Assembly (NCBI GenBank): GCA_040754075.1
Contig: JBFMDH010000024.1
Location: 1-64,000 of the forward strand
Reading direction: 5' to 3'
DNA: 64,000 nucleotides
Origin: Acidobacteriota bacterium
GTDB taxonomy: Bacteria; Acidobacteriota; Blastocatellia; UBA7656
The translations under genes were made by a program, and so were the position numbers. Positions 1-9,768 of this stretch are shown in pieces. Under the pieces are notes generated by a model that made no database searches, was not told the origin of the DNA, and saw only the letters and a list, made by a program, of their open reading frames with translations. The number at the start of each line of letters is the position of its first letter. The stretch's first letter is position 1.

Positions 1-35
1 TGGTCATCTGATCTAAAATCTGGTTGACGAAAGTC

Positions 36-100
36 ATAAGCCAATCTCCGATTGTCTGGTGTCTGGAAACATCCATTTAATCGGTATTGGCTTATTTTTT
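36..100 (+). terminator. Intrinsic terminator of an upstream gene outside the window
   Basis: A perfect 10-bp stem (36-45 with 86-95) is continued inward by CCGATT/AATCGG (48-53 with 79-84) and is followed directly by a T run (95-100). It probably ends a plus-strand transcript that begins left of the window. Positions 1-35 hold no recognisable gene. Confidence 0.7.
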
Positions 101-206
101 CATCTCATTTTTTGTCCGAACCATTGTAAGACAACAGTTGCATAAGGTTTAGAATTTTCGTTAATCTTGAATTTCTGAACGCTTTCCAGAGAAAGGATAT
201 GGGTAA

Positions 207-2078
207 ATGGCAGACAACAATAATCATTCGGATAATCTCATCCACACGGATGACTTAACTCAAAATAATATCGAAACGCCCACCAATAATATATCGCAAC
301 CGATGATTGAATCCGGGCAACAAATTCCTGAACCGGTTAATGATTTTTCCAATACCCTTCCTGCAAATCAGGAAGTTCGGTTTACGGAATGGACAAACGT
401 TGATAATAAATCTACAAACCCCATCGGGCAGGCTCCCCGTCCGGTCGAGCCATTTCCTTCGCAGCCACAGTATTATCCAACATTCAACGATGAGTCAGGT
501 TATAGCGATGCACAATACAACGTTTCATCTGCTCAGGGTTCCTTTAATCAGGCTAGAGTAGTTGAATCAACTCCTGCCTTTCCTGATGAACCGATTCCGG
601 TTCGGCGAAAAAAGGCAACCATGTGGATTGCTCTGGGAGTGATTGCCTGTTTGTTATTCAGTTCGATTCTAATCGCGCTGGCGGTTTTTAGAAGTAAGCC
701 CACCGGTGAAGCGCCGGTTTTACCACCCCCCGGTTCATCGAAAGTAGTGAGCGCCCCTTCACCTACGGAACTGTCTAATTCATTTCGTGAAATTGCCAAA
801 GTCATTAAACCGGCAGTCGTTTTTATTCGCATTACCGGAGAATCTGAGGAAGATTCCGGTTTGTTCGGTCAATTTGGACTGCCCCAACAACGGCGTCGCC
901 AGCAAAGCGCGGGGTCGGGGGTCGTGGTTACTCATGACGGCTACATCATCACTAATAATCACGTTGTGCAAAATGCCTCAAAAATTGATGTGACCTTGAG
1001 CGACAATCGCAAATACAAAGCTACGGTGATTGGCACCGACCCGGAAACCGATTTGGCAGTGATTAAAATAAATGACAGTAATTTGCCAACCGCGGTTCTC
1101 GGAAATTCCGATGATGTCCAACAGGGTGATTGGGTGCTGGCGCTCGGCAGCCCGTTCGGTTTGCAACAAACTTTAACCGCGGGAATCGTCAGCGCCACAG
1201 GTCGTGAGTTTGGCAGTAATCTCGGAAAATTTATTCAAACCGATGCTTCGATTAATCCGGGAAATTCCGGTGGCCCGTTGATTTCGATGAACGGTGAAGT
1301 CGTCGGCATTAACTCCTTCATCATTCCGCAACAACTCGGTATGGGTCAGGGCGGAAGTCTCGGAATTGGCTTTGCCGTCACCTCAAACGTCGTTCGCAAT
1401 GTTTTCAGCAGCATCGTTGAACGCGGCAAAGTGTCACGCGGATTTTTAGGTGTTCGACCCGAAGAGGTTGATGAAGCGATTGCCAACTCTTACGGCATTG
1501 AACCGCATTCCGGCGTTTTGGTGCGCGAAGTGATACCGGATACGCCTGCGGAAAAAGCCGGACTGCAAACCGGTGACATCATCACCGCCTTTGAAGGAAA
1601 AAAGGTCACAACCCCATCGGAACTTACCGAAACTGTTGCCTCGCAACCGGTAGGCAAATCCTGCAAGGTCGATTTTATTCGCAACAAACAATCCCAATCG
1701 GCAAACGTGGTGTTAGCTGAACGTACTGCCCAGCAAGCGCGCGCCCAAACTCCAAACCCGCCAACCCCGCAAAGCCCTGAACAGGTCACTGCGCCGGGGT
1801 TGGGCATCACGGTTCAAGCCGTTACCCCGGAAATCGCCGCGCGTTTAAACCTCAAAATTAAATCCGGCGTGGTCGTCAATAACATTGATGCTAGTAGCCC
1901 GACAAGTGGTGATGGTGGATTGCGCCACGGAGATGTCATTCATCGCATTGATAAATTTGAAATCAATTCGGTGAGCGATGTACTACAGGCGGAAAAAGCG
2001 ATTAAAGGAAGCGAGGAAATCGCCATTCAAATCGAAAGAAACGGTCAGATATTTTATTTAAGAATTCCGCTCGATTAA
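207..2078 (+). CDS. HtrA/DegP-family membrane-anchored serine protease with two PDZ domains
   Basis: Trypsin-fold protease of the HtrA (S1C) family, expected to degrade or check misfolded envelope proteins. Layout: a Pro/Asn/Gln-rich cytoplasmic N-terminus of about 135 residues, one membrane helix (about 139-161), then a periplasmic protease domain with His252 (TNNHVV), Asp282 (ETDLAVIKI) and Ser354 (PGNSGGPL). Two PDZ domains follow, at about 400-490 and 530-620. The catalytic triad is complete. The long N-terminal tail before the anchor is unlike E. coli DegP/DegS and recalls the HtrA proteins of Gram-positives and Acidobacteria. The ATG at 207 has a GAAAGGA SD about 10 nt upstream. The gene stands alone between two hairpin terminators. 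Family assignment is secure; substrates are unknown. Confidence 0.95.
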   Translation: MADNNNHSDNLIHTDDLTQNNIETPTNNISQPMIESGQQIPEPVNDFSNTLPANQEVRFTEWTNVDNKSTNPIGQAPRPVEPFPSQPQYYPTFNDESGYSDAQYNVSSAQGSFNQARVVESTPAFPDEPIPVRRKKATMWIALGVIACLLFSSILIALAVFRSKPTGEAPVLPPPGSSKVVSAPSPTELSNSFREIAKVIKPAVVFIRITGESEEDSGLFGQFGLPQQRRRQQSAGSGVVVTHDGYIITNNHVVQNASKIDVTLSDNRKYKATVIGTDPETDLAVIKINDSNLPTAVLGNSDDVQQGDWVLALGSPFGLQQTLTAGIVSATGREFGSNLGKFIQTDASINPGNSGGPLISMNGEVVGINSFIIPQQLGMGQGGSLGIGFAVTSNVVRNVFSSIVERGKVSRGFLGVRPEEVDEAIANSYGIEPHSGVLVREVIPDTPAEKAGLQTGDIITAFEGKKVTTPSELTETVASQPVGKSCKVDFIRNKQSQSANVVLAERTAQQARAQTPNPPTPQSPEQVTAPGLGITVQAVTPEIAARLNLKIKSGVVVNNIDASSPTSGDGGLRHGDVIHRIDKFEINSVSDVLQAEKAIKGSEEIAIQIERNGQIFYLRIPLD

Positions 2079-2100
2079 TTCTTTTCTCCTATTTACCCAA

Positions 2101-2127
2101 AAGCCTCGTAAATCACGAGGCTTTTTT
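2101..2127. terminator. Intrinsic terminator, likely bidirectional
   Basis: An 8-bp stem AGCCTCGT/ACGAGGCT (2102-2109 with 2115-2122) has a 5-nt loop, A residues before it and a T run (2122-2127) after it. It lies between the convergent htrA-like gene and the minus-strand metallo-hydrolase gene and could serve both. Confidence 0.8.
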
Positions 2128-2168
2128 ATGCGGCGGCATTCAAGTTTTGCGTGCAACGATAGAGCAAA

Positions 2169-3128
2169 TCAACCATTCCGGTTGTACTGCATTTCCAGTT
2201 CATACATTCCACGGAAAAGCGAAATCGCCTCCTCTGCCTGATCAAATGATAGGTCACGAAATTCTCGATATGCCCTTTCAACATTAAATATAATTCGCTG
2301 CGGTTCATTCCATCCGGCATATTTTCCTAAATCAATTTTCTTCGCCGCTTCAAAAATCGTTACCCCTCGGTCAAACCAATAACGGGATTCGTGAAGGACG
2401 TACAACAGGTATTCTTTCATTTCCGTGATCCCTTCAACACCGCACATCTGCCCGTGCCCCGGCACAATCACTTCAGGTTCAAGTTTACTGATAAAATCCA
2501 ATGCCTTCACCCATCCATTGAATGTGCCATCCCAACCGATTGGGGTACAAAATCGAAAAAGCACATCACCGGCAAATACGATTCTCTGTTCAGGTAAATG
2601 CACAATCACATCGCCCGAAGTATGCGCCGGTCCCACATAAATTAATTGAACCGGGAGCCCATCCAAATTTAAATCCAACCGCTCATCGAACAAGGTGTTT
2701 GGCGGCGTTAGTTCTACCCCTTCAAAATTCCATTCGGATAATTTCTTTGCCATCGAGGCAATGGCTGGGTCTGGACTTCCGGTTGCGTTTCTTAAACCCT
2801 GCAATGTCTGCGGACTTTCGCGTTGCATTAACTCAGGGCAACGCCGGTGACCGATTAACTCGGCACCTTCAAAAAGCTGATTACCCCAGCAATGATCGCC
2901 ATTACTATGGGTATTGACCACACGTTTGATCGACTGACGCTGAACCCGTTTATAATTTTCGATGAGTTCTCTGGTATGTGGTAAATCCCAGAAGGTATCC
3001 ACGACCAGACCGCCCCCGCGATTGATAAAACCGGAGTTGCTGTAGCCTAATCCCTTATCCTCTTGCAAACAGGCATAAACATCTTTGCCGATTTCTTCGA
3101 GCTGCATTCCTGCTAATGGCTTATTCAA
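2169..3128 (-). CDS. Metallo-beta-lactamase-fold hydrolase with altered metal motif
   Basis: MBL-fold protein of 319 residues. The usual HxHxDH signature appears as H74-S-N76-G-D78-H79, so the second His is Asn. Later ligand motifs are present: an AHTSGD segment, AGDVLF with its bridging Asp, and VPGHGQ. The Asn may change which metal is bound, but the rest of the site looks intact. No signal peptide is seen. The start is TTG: an AGGAG SD lies 7 nt upstream, while the ATG within that spacer is out of frame and meets a stop at once. It is the last gene of the minus-strand DUF1553/DUF1501 series, 64 bp after the DUF1501 gene. The substrate is unknown; related proteins act on thioesters, lactones or small esters. 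Confidence 0.85.
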   Translation of the reverse strand: MNKPLAGMQLEEIGKDVYACLQEDKGLGYSNSGFINRGGGLVVDTFWDLPHTRELIENYKRVQRQSIKRVVNTHSNGDHCWGNQLFEGAELIGHRRCPELMQRESPQTLQGLRNATGSPDPAIASMAKKLSEWNFEGVELTPPNTLFDERLDLNLDGLPVQLIYVGPAHTSGDVIVHLPEQRIVFAGDVLFRFCTPIGWDGTFNGWVKALDFISKLEPEVIVPGHGQMCGVEGITEMKEYLLYVLHESRYWFDRGVTIFEAAKKIDLGKYAGWNEPQRIIFNVERAYREFRDLSFDQAEEAISLFRGMYELEMQYNRNG

Positions 3129-3192
3129 TCATTTACTCCTTCAATCAAATAATTGCCGCAAGGCAATCAACGGTCGCATCAATACAAAAAAT

Positions 3193-4659
3193 TCAGGCGA
3201 GAATTTTTTCCACGACTTCACCATGAACATCGGTCAAGCGGAAATGGCGTCCTTGAAATTTAAAAGTCAATTGTTTGTGGTCAATCCCCAGGCAATGCAT
3301 GATGGTTGCCTGTAAATCATGAACATGAACCGGGTCACGAACTACGTTATAACTGAAATCATCGGTTTCACCGAGACTATATCCGCGTTTAACTCCGCCT
3401 CCCGCAAACCACATGGCAAAACAACGCGGATGGTGGTCACGCCCGTAATTGTTTTCGGTTAATTTTCCCTGACAATAAACCGTTCGCCCAAACTCGCCGC
3501 CCCAAATGACCAGCGTATCATCCAAAAGCCCTCGCTGTTTCAAATCAGCAATCAAAGCGGCGCTCGCCTGATCGGTGCCGCGACATTGCAAAGCTAAATC
3601 CCTGGGCAAATCATTATGTTGATCCCAACCTCGATGATAGAGTTGAATGAAGCGAACATCACGTTCGGCAAGTCGCCGCGCCAGTAAACAATTTGCCGCA
3701 TAGGTTCCGGGCTTTCGCGAATCCCTGCCATATAATTCAAAAGTCGAATCCGGTTCTTTGGATAAATCCATCAACTCCGGCACAGAGGTTTGCATGCGAT
3801 ACGCCATCTCATATTGAGCGATGCGGGTTTCGATTTCCGGGTCGCCATAAGCTTGAGAATTTAATTTATTCAATTTCACAACCGCGTCGAGCATCTGTCG
3901 GCGTGTGGTTCGATTGATTCCCTGCGGGTCTTGCAGGTAAAGCACCGGGTCGCTGCCTGAACGAAACCGCACCCCCTGATAAGCTGAGGGTAAAAAACCG
4001 CTTCCCCACAAACGTGAAAACAACGGTTGATCGGTATTGAGCGCCTGCGCCTGTGAGAGTAAAACCACAAAGGCGGGAATGTTTTGATTCTCGCTTCCAA
4101 GTCCGTAACTCACCCAGGCGCCCATGCTCGGACGACCGGGTTGCTGACTGCCGCTTTGAATGAAGGTGATTGCCGGGTCGTGATTGATGGCATCGGTATT
4201 GACGGTTTTAATAATGGTGATGTCATCAACGATTTTTGCGGTATGCGGCAACAGTTCACTGAGCCAGGTGCCGGTTTGTCCATGCTGTGAAAACTTGAAC
4301 ATCGAATTGACGCAAGGCAGCGAACTCTGCCCGGAAGTCATACCAGTGATGCGTTGCCCCATGCGAACCGATGCCGGTAATTCTTTGCCATGATTTTTTT
4401 GCAAAGCGGGTTTGTAATCAAAAGTATCGATTTGCGAAGGACCACCCGATTGATGCAGAAAGATGACGCGCCTGGCTTTCGGGGCGAAATTTGGAAAACC
4501 GAGGAGTCCGCCGGTCTTGGGGTCACGATTTGCATCCTGAACTGCCCAACCTTCCTGTTTGAACAAACCGGCAAGCGCGGCAACCCCTATGCCTTTACCC
4601 GCCATTCCGAAAAGCTGGCGGCGCGTCAATTTCAATGCCAATTCTTTAATCTGAATCAT
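3193..4659 (-). CDS. DUF1501 protein (sulfatase/alkaline-phosphatase fold), Tat-exported, copy A
   Basis: DUF1501 protein, of the alkaline phosphatase/sulfatase-like superfamily. It begins with a twin-arginine signal ([13 protein letters not shown]) and a hydrophobic stretch, so it should be exported folded. Family segments visible are [14 protein letters not shown] near the N-terminus, the central [19 protein letters not shown] and GRDHHP (probable metal ligands). A longer frame begins at TTG 4698, but ATG 4659 gives an N-terminus like that of the second copy (17786-19231), so I use it; its SD is weak. In Planctomycetes and Acidobacteria, DUF1501 genes sit next to DUF1549/DUF1553 cytochrome genes, as here. 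The reaction is not established; hydrolysis of sulfate or phosphate esters on surface glycans is an inference from the fold. Confidence 0.88.
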   Translation of the reverse strand: MIQIKELALKLTRRQLFGMAGKGIGVAALAGLFKQEGWAVQDANRDPKTGGLLGFPNFAPKARRVIFLHQSGGPSQIDTFDYKPALQKNHGKELPASVRMGQRITGMTSGQSSLPCVNSMFKFSQHGQTGTWLSELLPHTAKIVDDITIIKTVNTDAINHDPAITFIQSGSQQPGRPSMGAWVSYGLGSENQNIPAFVVLLSQAQALNTDQPLFSRLWGSGFLPSAYQGVRFRSGSDPVLYLQDPQGINRTTRRQMLDAVVKLNKLNSQAYGDPEIETRIAQYEMAYRMQTSVPELMDLSKEPDSTFELYGRDSRKPGTYAANCLLARRLAERDVRFIQLYHRGWDQHNDLPRDLALQCRGTDQASAALIADLKQRGLLDDTLVIWGGEFGRTVYCQGKLTENNYGRDHHPRCFAMWFAGGGVKRGYSLGETDDFSYNVVRDPVHVHDLQATIMHCLGIDHKQLTFKFQGRHFRLTDVHGEVVEKILA

Positions 4660-4711
4660 ACAAACCTGCAACTTAATCTTTTTACAGATTATTCTCAATT
4701 ATTCATTTTCA

Positions 4712-4794
4712 ATTATCCATTGTTTTGCAAAAGTTTTAGCACGAAACTCAAGTACACGGCTTTGCACATTAGTGGACAATGTAAAATGGATAAT
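4712..4794. repeat. Spaced inverted repeat beside the four-helix-bundle gene
   Basis: Perfect 10-bp inverted arms ATTATCCATT (4712-4721) and AATGGATAAT (4785-4794) lie in the AT-rich gap between the DUF1501 gene and the four-helix-bundle gene. The second DUF1553-DUF1501 locus in this window has no such element. It may be a scar or boundary of an insertion; no target duplication was identified. Confidence 0.4.
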
Positions 4795-4811
4795 GGAGAG
4801 TGAATTCTAGC

Positions 4812-5162
4812 CTATTGCCTTTTCGATGTCTTGATAACGGTCGTCAATAATTTTTTCAACTCAATACAATCATCCTGAATTGAATTGAACGCTTTCCCAT
4901 CGATGTATTCACCATCCTGCAAAAGTTGTAGCCAATACTCCGTCTCCGAAGCTTTACGTAAAGCGATAGCCATTTCATTCGTAAAAGTGAGCTTACTTTC
5001 GGCTTCTTGCGCTGATTTGATATGTGCGCCAACATAAGTTCCGGCAATCAAAATTTGCTTGCTTAAAATATATTCCTGTTTCTCTTCGCATAGATATTTG
5101 TACAGACGAACAATTCTAAGCGCAAATTTATAGGATTTCTCAAGCAAAATATTTTCGCCCAT
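4812..5162 (-). CDS. Four-helix-bundle protein (S23/IVS-type)
   Basis: Small helical protein of 116 residues belonging to the four-helix-bundle (23S rRNA intervening-sequence, S23-like) family. Recognised by the opening MGENILLEKSYKFALRIV, the central EAESKLTFTNEMAIALRKASETEYWL and a C-terminal helix ending in LLTTVIKTSKRQ. The start used is the ATG at 5162, four bases after the stop of the upstream DUF1553 gene, with AAAGAG as SD. An ATG at 5189 would overlap that gene and add nine residues atypical of the family. The same fold includes Avd of diversity-generating retroelements, but no reverse transcriptase is nearby. Its molecular role is unknown. It sits inside an operon whose second copy in this window lacks it. 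Confidence 0.85.
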   Translation of the reverse strand: MGENILLEKSYKFALRIVRLYKYLCEEKQEYILSKQILIAGTYVGAHIKSAQEAESKLTFTNEMAIALRKASETEYWLQLLQDGEYIDGKAFNSIQDDCIELKKLLTTVIKTSKRQ

Positions 5163-5166
5163 CGCT

Positions 5167-8100
5167 TTACTCTTTGGTAATCGTTTCATCCAAATTTAAA
5201 ACCGCACTGGCAACCATCGTCCAGGCAGCCAGAACTTCCGGTTCAACTTTGATTGCAATTGCGGATTCACCTATTTTTAAAAGGGACTCGGTAAGCCCTT
5301 TATTATTTTTATAAATCTGCAATTGCTCATCCAAAAGCCGATTTAATATTTGCAATTCGTTCACTGAGGGTTTTCTCGAGGTTGCCAATCGAAAAGCAAA
5401 ACCGATTCGGCTTTGCGTCGTTACCCCGCCTTCACTCAATATACGTTCGGCAAGTTTTCTCGCGGCTTCGATGTAGGTCGGGTCATTCATCAACACCAAT
5501 GCCTGCAATGGTGTGTTGGTAACTGACCGCCGCGCGGTGCATTTCTCTCTATCAGGCGCATCGAAAGTCGCAAGCGATGCCGGCGGTACAGTGCGTTTCC
5601 AGAAGGTATACATACTTCGTCGGTAAAGGTCTTTGCCGTGACTTTGTTTATATTCCTGCGCCGAAAATCCATCTCCGAAAGCCATCTCTTCCCAAAGACC
5701 GGGGGATTGATAAGGAAAAACGCTCGAACCACCAACTGATTGGTTTAACAATCCACTTACGGATAAGGCATTGTCACGCACAAACTCTGCCGGTAATCGA
5801 AAACGCGCGCCACGCGCCAGCAAACGATTCTCCGGGTCTTTTTCGATTAGTTCAGGTGTAACTCTGGATGATTGTCTGTAGGTTGCAGAGGTCGCCAGCA
5901 TTCGCATCATCGCTTTAACATTCCAACCCGATTGAATAAATTCATTGGCTAACCAATCAAGCAATTCTGGATGGACGGGAGGCTCACCCTGTGAACCAAA
6001 ATCTTCTGCGGTTTTGACGATTCCCTGCCCGAATATCATTTGCCAGAATCGGTTCACCGTAACCCGCGCGGTCAGTGGGTTCGACGGCGCAACCAACCAT
6101 CTCGCCAGGGTCAAACGATTTCGTACAGTCCAGCCTGGCAATGGCGGCAATATCGAGGGCACACCGGGTCTGACTTTTTCGGTTTTATTACGATAATCGC
6201 CGCGTCCCAGTATGAAGGTTTCGCGAGGTTTTTCCATCTCGCTCATCACCATTATCGTATTGATTTGTTTGTTCAACGCTTCGCGTTGTTTTTTCAAATC
6301 AGTCAATTCTGCAAATGTCTTTCTTAATGTATCGGGCGCGATATAGGTTAAAAAATAGTCCCGAATTCGTTGGCTTTCTTCTTTCGCTGGTTTAGTGAAG
6401 ATGCGGAGCAGGCTTTGTTGAATCGGATAGTCACGCGCAAGTTGCGGGATTTCGCTTTCGTTCAACAGGCGTTGATAGATTCGCCAATCATCAAGCTGCC
6501 CGCGATAGGGTTTGCCCAACTCCTTATTGCCAATTAAAAATGGCGCTTCGTTTTGAAACGTGCCACTCAAATTATCCTGAATGATGTCGAGATTTTCAGG
6601 TTTCCCGTTGATGAATAATTTCAACCCATTTGCAGAATTTTTCCCATCAAAATTGATTGAGAGATGCTGCCAGCTATTCATCGGCAACCGCGATGTTGAC
6701 CGGATTTGAATGGCTGAGTTTGCCGATGATGACAAGGTAACGACAATTTTTCCTGCCCAATGTTGAATGCCAATCAAGGCAAAATCATCAAGCGCAATTT
6801 CAATTCCCTTGCGGCTACCCGCACTTTCAAGTTTTTGAACGATGTGCGTCAGGCGATTCCCGGACGGGCGTATCCAGAAAGAGAGATTGAACGGTTGTTG
6901 GGTATTGAATTTCTCCGGATTAATTAAACTGACTTCGGAATCGCCGTCAAAACTCAGTGATTTTCCAATTATTCCGTTGCTGAAATTCGGATCGCCGCGA
7001 ATTTTCCTGGCTTCGGGTTGGTTGCCGGTCGCATCCAGATAATTATTTTCTAAATTATAATGCGCAACTAATCCCTGTTTGAGCGAAGCCATCTTGGTCG
7101 TTCTGAATGCTTTTTCCCATTCAACCTGAAGCGGCTTTATCTTTTCATCGGTTAAAGTATTTTCTCTAAACTTAATTTCATTATTGAGCTTATCCAATTG
7201 GGCTTTTTGTTCATCCGAGGGCAATGGCAAAATCGGCATGGCGTTGCCGGTTTGTCCGTCCAGTCCCTTTTCGTTTACTGAATTAAAAAATGCAAAGAAC
7301 TGATAAAACTCTTTTTGGGTAATCGGGTCATATTTATGGCTGTGACAACGGGCACACCCCAAAGTCATCGCCATCCAGGTATTGGCTGTGGTTTCAACCC
7401 GGTCAACCACATATTCGGTTTGATACTCTTCGGGAATCGCGCCGCCTTCAAAATTAATCATGTGATTGCGATTAAACCCCGAAGCGATTTTTTGTTCGGT
7501 TGTCGCATTGGGCAATAAATCGCCTGCCAGTTGTTCAATAGTAAATTGGTCAAACGGTTTGTTTTCATTGAAGCTGCGAATCACCCAGTCGCGCCACACC
7601 CACATATCCCTGTGAGAGTCGATGTGATAGCCGTGGGTGTCTGCATAACGCGCCAGATCAAGCCACGGAAGCGCCATGCGTTCGCCAAAATGTTCAGATG
7701 CTAAAAGTTGGTCTACTACCTTTTCATAAGCATTCGAGGATTGATCAGCAAGGAATTTGTCGATGTCTTCAAGGGTCGGTGGAAGTCCGGTTAAATCCAG
7801 ATGGAGGCGGCGAAGCAGAGTGATTTTGTCAGCTTCAATCGACGGTTTCAAGCCCTCTTTTTCGAGCCTTGAGAGAATAAAATTATCAATTGGATTTCTA
7901 ACCCAACGCCGGTTTTTAACTGTGGGAATTTCCGGTCGTTTCGGCACAACATATGCCCAGTGCATTTCCCATTTCGCGCCTTCATCAATCCACCGGCGGA
8001 TGATTTCGATTTGCGCATCTGTGAGTTTATGCCCCGAATCAACCGGCGGCATACGCATCATCAGGTCAGTTGCAGAAATGCGTTGATACAATCGACTTTT

Positions 8101-8355
8101 CGCAGCGTTGCCGGAAACAATCACCCCGCCGCTTGCAAATACGCCTTCTTTAGTATCAAGGCGTAACTCCGCCATTCGTTTTTTATCATCGGGCCCGTGA
8201 CAGGTGAAACAATTATCCGAAAGAATCGGTCGCACATCACGATTAAAATCTATCGGCTTATTGGTCGTGGTATTTGCTGAGGTTCGCGGCAAAGCGGCAA
8301 ATACGCCGATACTGATCAAACAAGCGAGAATGAATAGTTGAAAAATCCTTTTCAT
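5167..8355 (-). CDS. Planctomycete-type cytochrome/DUF1549-LamG-DUF1553 protein, copy A
   Basis: Large exported protein (1062 residues) with a signal peptide (MKRIFQLFILACLISIGVFA). Domains in order: PSCyt1 c-type cytochrome with heme site C49-F-T-C52-H53; DUF1549 (PSCyt2, about 150-350) containing a second CxxCH at C334-A-R-C337-H338; a LamG/concanavalin-like domain at about 430-620 (VAHYNLENNYLDATG onward); and DUF1553 at about 730-1010. The LamG insert suggests glycan or polysaccharide binding and is absent from the second copy at 14557. With DUF1501 (3193) it forms the usual pair, here split by the four-helix-bundle gene. The substrate and electron acceptor are unknown. The LEKEGLKPS and NRFWQMIFGQGIVKT stretches are typical of the family and place it firmly. 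Confidence 0.92.
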   Translation of the reverse strand: MKRIFQLFILACLISIGVFAALPRTSANTTTNKPIDFNRDVRPILSDNCFTCHGPDDKKRMAELRLDTKEGVFASGGVIVSGNAAKSRLYQRISATDLMMRMPPVDSGHKLTDAQIEIIRRWIDEGAKWEMHWAYVVPKRPEIPTVKNRRWVRNPIDNFILSRLEKEGLKPSIEADKITLLRRLHLDLTGLPPTLEDIDKFLADQSSNAYEKVVDQLLASEHFGERMALPWLDLARYADTHGYHIDSHRDMWVWRDWVIRSFNENKPFDQFTIEQLAGDLLPNATTEQKIASGFNRNHMINFEGGAIPEEYQTEYVVDRVETTANTWMAMTLGCARCHSHKYDPITQKEFYQFFAFFNSVNEKGLDGQTGNAMPILPLPSDEQKAQLDKLNNEIKFRENTLTDEKIKPLQVEWEKAFRTTKMASLKQGLVAHYNLENNYLDATGNQPEARKIRGDPNFSNGIIGKSLSFDGDSEVSLINPEKFNTQQPFNLSFWIRPSGNRLTHIVQKLESAGSRKGIEIALDDFALIGIQHWAGKIVVTLSSSANSAIQIRSTSRLPMNSWQHLSINFDGKNSANGLKLFINGKPENLDIIQDNLSGTFQNEAPFLIGNKELGKPYRGQLDDWRIYQRLLNESEIPQLARDYPIQQSLLRIFTKPAKEESQRIRDYFLTYIAPDTLRKTFAELTDLKKQREALNKQINTIMVMSEMEKPRETFILGRGDYRNKTEKVRPGVPSILPPLPGWTVRNRLTLARWLVAPSNPLTARVTVNRFWQMIFGQGIVKTAEDFGSQGEPPVHPELLDWLANEFIQSGWNVKAMMRMLATSATYRQSSRVTPELIEKDPENRLLARGARFRLPAEFVRDNALSVSGLLNQSVGGSSVFPYQSPGLWEEMAFGDGFSAQEYKQSHGKDLYRRSMYTFWKRTVPPASLATFDAPDREKCTARRSVTNTPLQALVLMNDPTYIEAARKLAERILSEGGVTTQSRIGFAFRLATSRKPSVNELQILNRLLDEQLQIYKNNKGLTESLLKIGESAIAIKVEPEVLAAWTMVASAVLNLDETITKE

Positions 8356-8388
8356 TTCATCCTTATTATTTCGCGATGGTTTTATTCT

Positions 8389-9768
8389 TCAAATTACCGT
8401 CGGGCGCGCAGCTTTCCATTTACCGCGTGTGAAATCGGGAAATCTTACGGGCGCGCTGCCGCGTTTAACTGAAATTTCGCTTAGTGGTCCCGGCACACTC
8501 CAGGTCGCTGCGTCATAAACATCCATATCCGGCGGCAGTCCTTCGCGAAAACATTCAACCAGACGGTAACACATGATGTAATCCATGCCGCCGTGCCCGC
8601 CGAGTTTGCGCGCCACTTCACCGGCAATGCGCCACAACCGGTGTTCAAATTTCTGTTTGTACTCATCAAGGGTCGCCCAGCGATGCCCGCCTTTTTGCCC
8701 ATCAACAAAAATGCGCGGCGGATAATCGCGGAAAATTCCTTTGGTTCCCTGAATCAGGTTAATGCGGTCATAGGGGCGCGGTGTCGAGACATTGTGTTGC
8801 AGCATAATGGTTCGCCCCGAAGCGGTTTTAATCAAAGCCGTGTGATAATCTCCGGTTTTGTAAACCTCTTTCTGGCGCGGGTCATCTGCCGCGAGATTTT
8901 CTTTGCGAAACGCCTCTAATCCCAGATGCACCGAACTCATTGCCACCATCGTCTCTAACCGTTCACCGCGATTGATATTCATATAATTGGCGACCGGACC
9001 CAATCCATGCGTAGTGTACAAATTGGCGTCCCGCAAGGTGTGATGGCGTCTGCGCCACAACCCTTCATCTTTTTTCTCGAACAGAATGCCGCGCAGGTCA
9101 TGATTATAAGCGCATTCGCCGTGAATCAACTCGCCGAGCAAGCCTTCGCGTACCATATTCAAAACGATGGTTTCACTGTAGTCATAACAACAGTTCTCCA
9201 TAATCATGCAATGGCGTCGGTTTTTTTCTGAGGTTTCAACCAGTTTCCAACACTCTTCCAACGTGTAAGCCGCAGGGACTTCTGTGCCGCAATGATGTCC
9301 GTTATTCATTGCCGATAACATCACCGGGACATGCCATTCCCAGGGTGTCGCCGTGTAAACAAAATCAATATCCTCGCGTTTGCAAAGATTTTCAAAATCG
9401 GTATCGCCGTTGGTATACATTGCCGGCGCTGGCTTTCCGGCTTTGGTGACCATATCAACGGCTTTTTGACATTTCTCTTTGACATTGTCACAGAGCGCGG
9501 TGATTTCGACATTTTCTACCGCCAGTAGTTCTCCGAGCACGCTGCGCCCGCGAAGCCCTGTGCCGACAATCGCGATTCGCACTTTGTCGCGTTTTTCAAA
9601 CGGCACACCAATCATGGTTTTATTATTGGCTGGCGGTTCAGTTAGAAATTCAATCGCATTGCCTTTGGCATGGTCAGGGAAAATTCCCGCGAGGCTCATT
9701 CCTGCGCCTGCAACGGCGGCGGATTTCAATAAATCTCTGCGCGACAAATTCGATTCCTTCTTTTTCAT
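8389..9768 (-). CDS. Gfo/Idh/MocA-type GH109 glycosidase, Tat-exported
   Basis: NAD-dependent Gfo/Idh/MocA-fold protein. It starts with a Tat signal (NLSRRDLLKSAAVAGAGMSLAG), followed by a Rossmann motif IVGTGLRGRS and the substrate-domain segments MENCCYDYSETIVLNM, HGECAYNHDLR, THGLGPVANYMNINRG and VPGPLSEISVKRGS. These segments match glycoside hydrolase family 109, whose characterised members are alpha-N-acetylgalactosaminidases that use NAD in a redox-assisted glycosidic cleavage. The likely role is release of GalNAc-type sugars in the periplasm. It overlaps the preceding small Tat gene by 4 nt (ATGA), so the two are translationally coupled. Confidence is high for family and moderate for sugar specificity, since GH109 members also act on other alpha-linked sugars. 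Confidence 0.85.
   Translation of the reverse strand: MKKKESNLSRRDLLKSAAVAGAGMSLAGIFPDHAKGNAIEFLTEPPANNKTMIGVPFEKRDKVRIAIVGTGLRGRSVLGELLAVENVEITALCDNVKEKCQKAVDMVTKAGKPAPAMYTNGDTDFENLCKREDIDFVYTATPWEWHVPVMLSAMNNGHHCGTEVPAAYTLEECWKLVETSEKNRRHCMIMENCCYDYSETIVLNMVREGLLGELIHGECAYNHDLRGILFEKKDEGLWRRRHHTLRDANLYTTHGLGPVANYMNINRGERLETMVAMSSVHLGLEAFRKENLAADDPRQKEVYKTGDYHTALIKTASGRTIMLQHNVSTPRPYDRINLIQGTKGIFRDYPPRIFVDGQKGGHRWATLDEYKQKFEHRLWRIAGEVARKLGGHGGMDYIMCYRLVECFREGLPPDMDVYDAATWSVPGPLSEISVKRGSAPVRFPDFTRGKWKAARPTVI

Noticed and set aside
4390-4803. 137-codon plus-strand ORF
   Set aside because: Mostly antisense to the DUF1501 copy-A N-terminus and then AT-rich spacer; no SD or domain.
4812-5162. 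Avd protein of a diversity-generating retroelement
   Set aside because: Fold is the same, but no reverse transcriptase, template repeat or variable target was found nearby.
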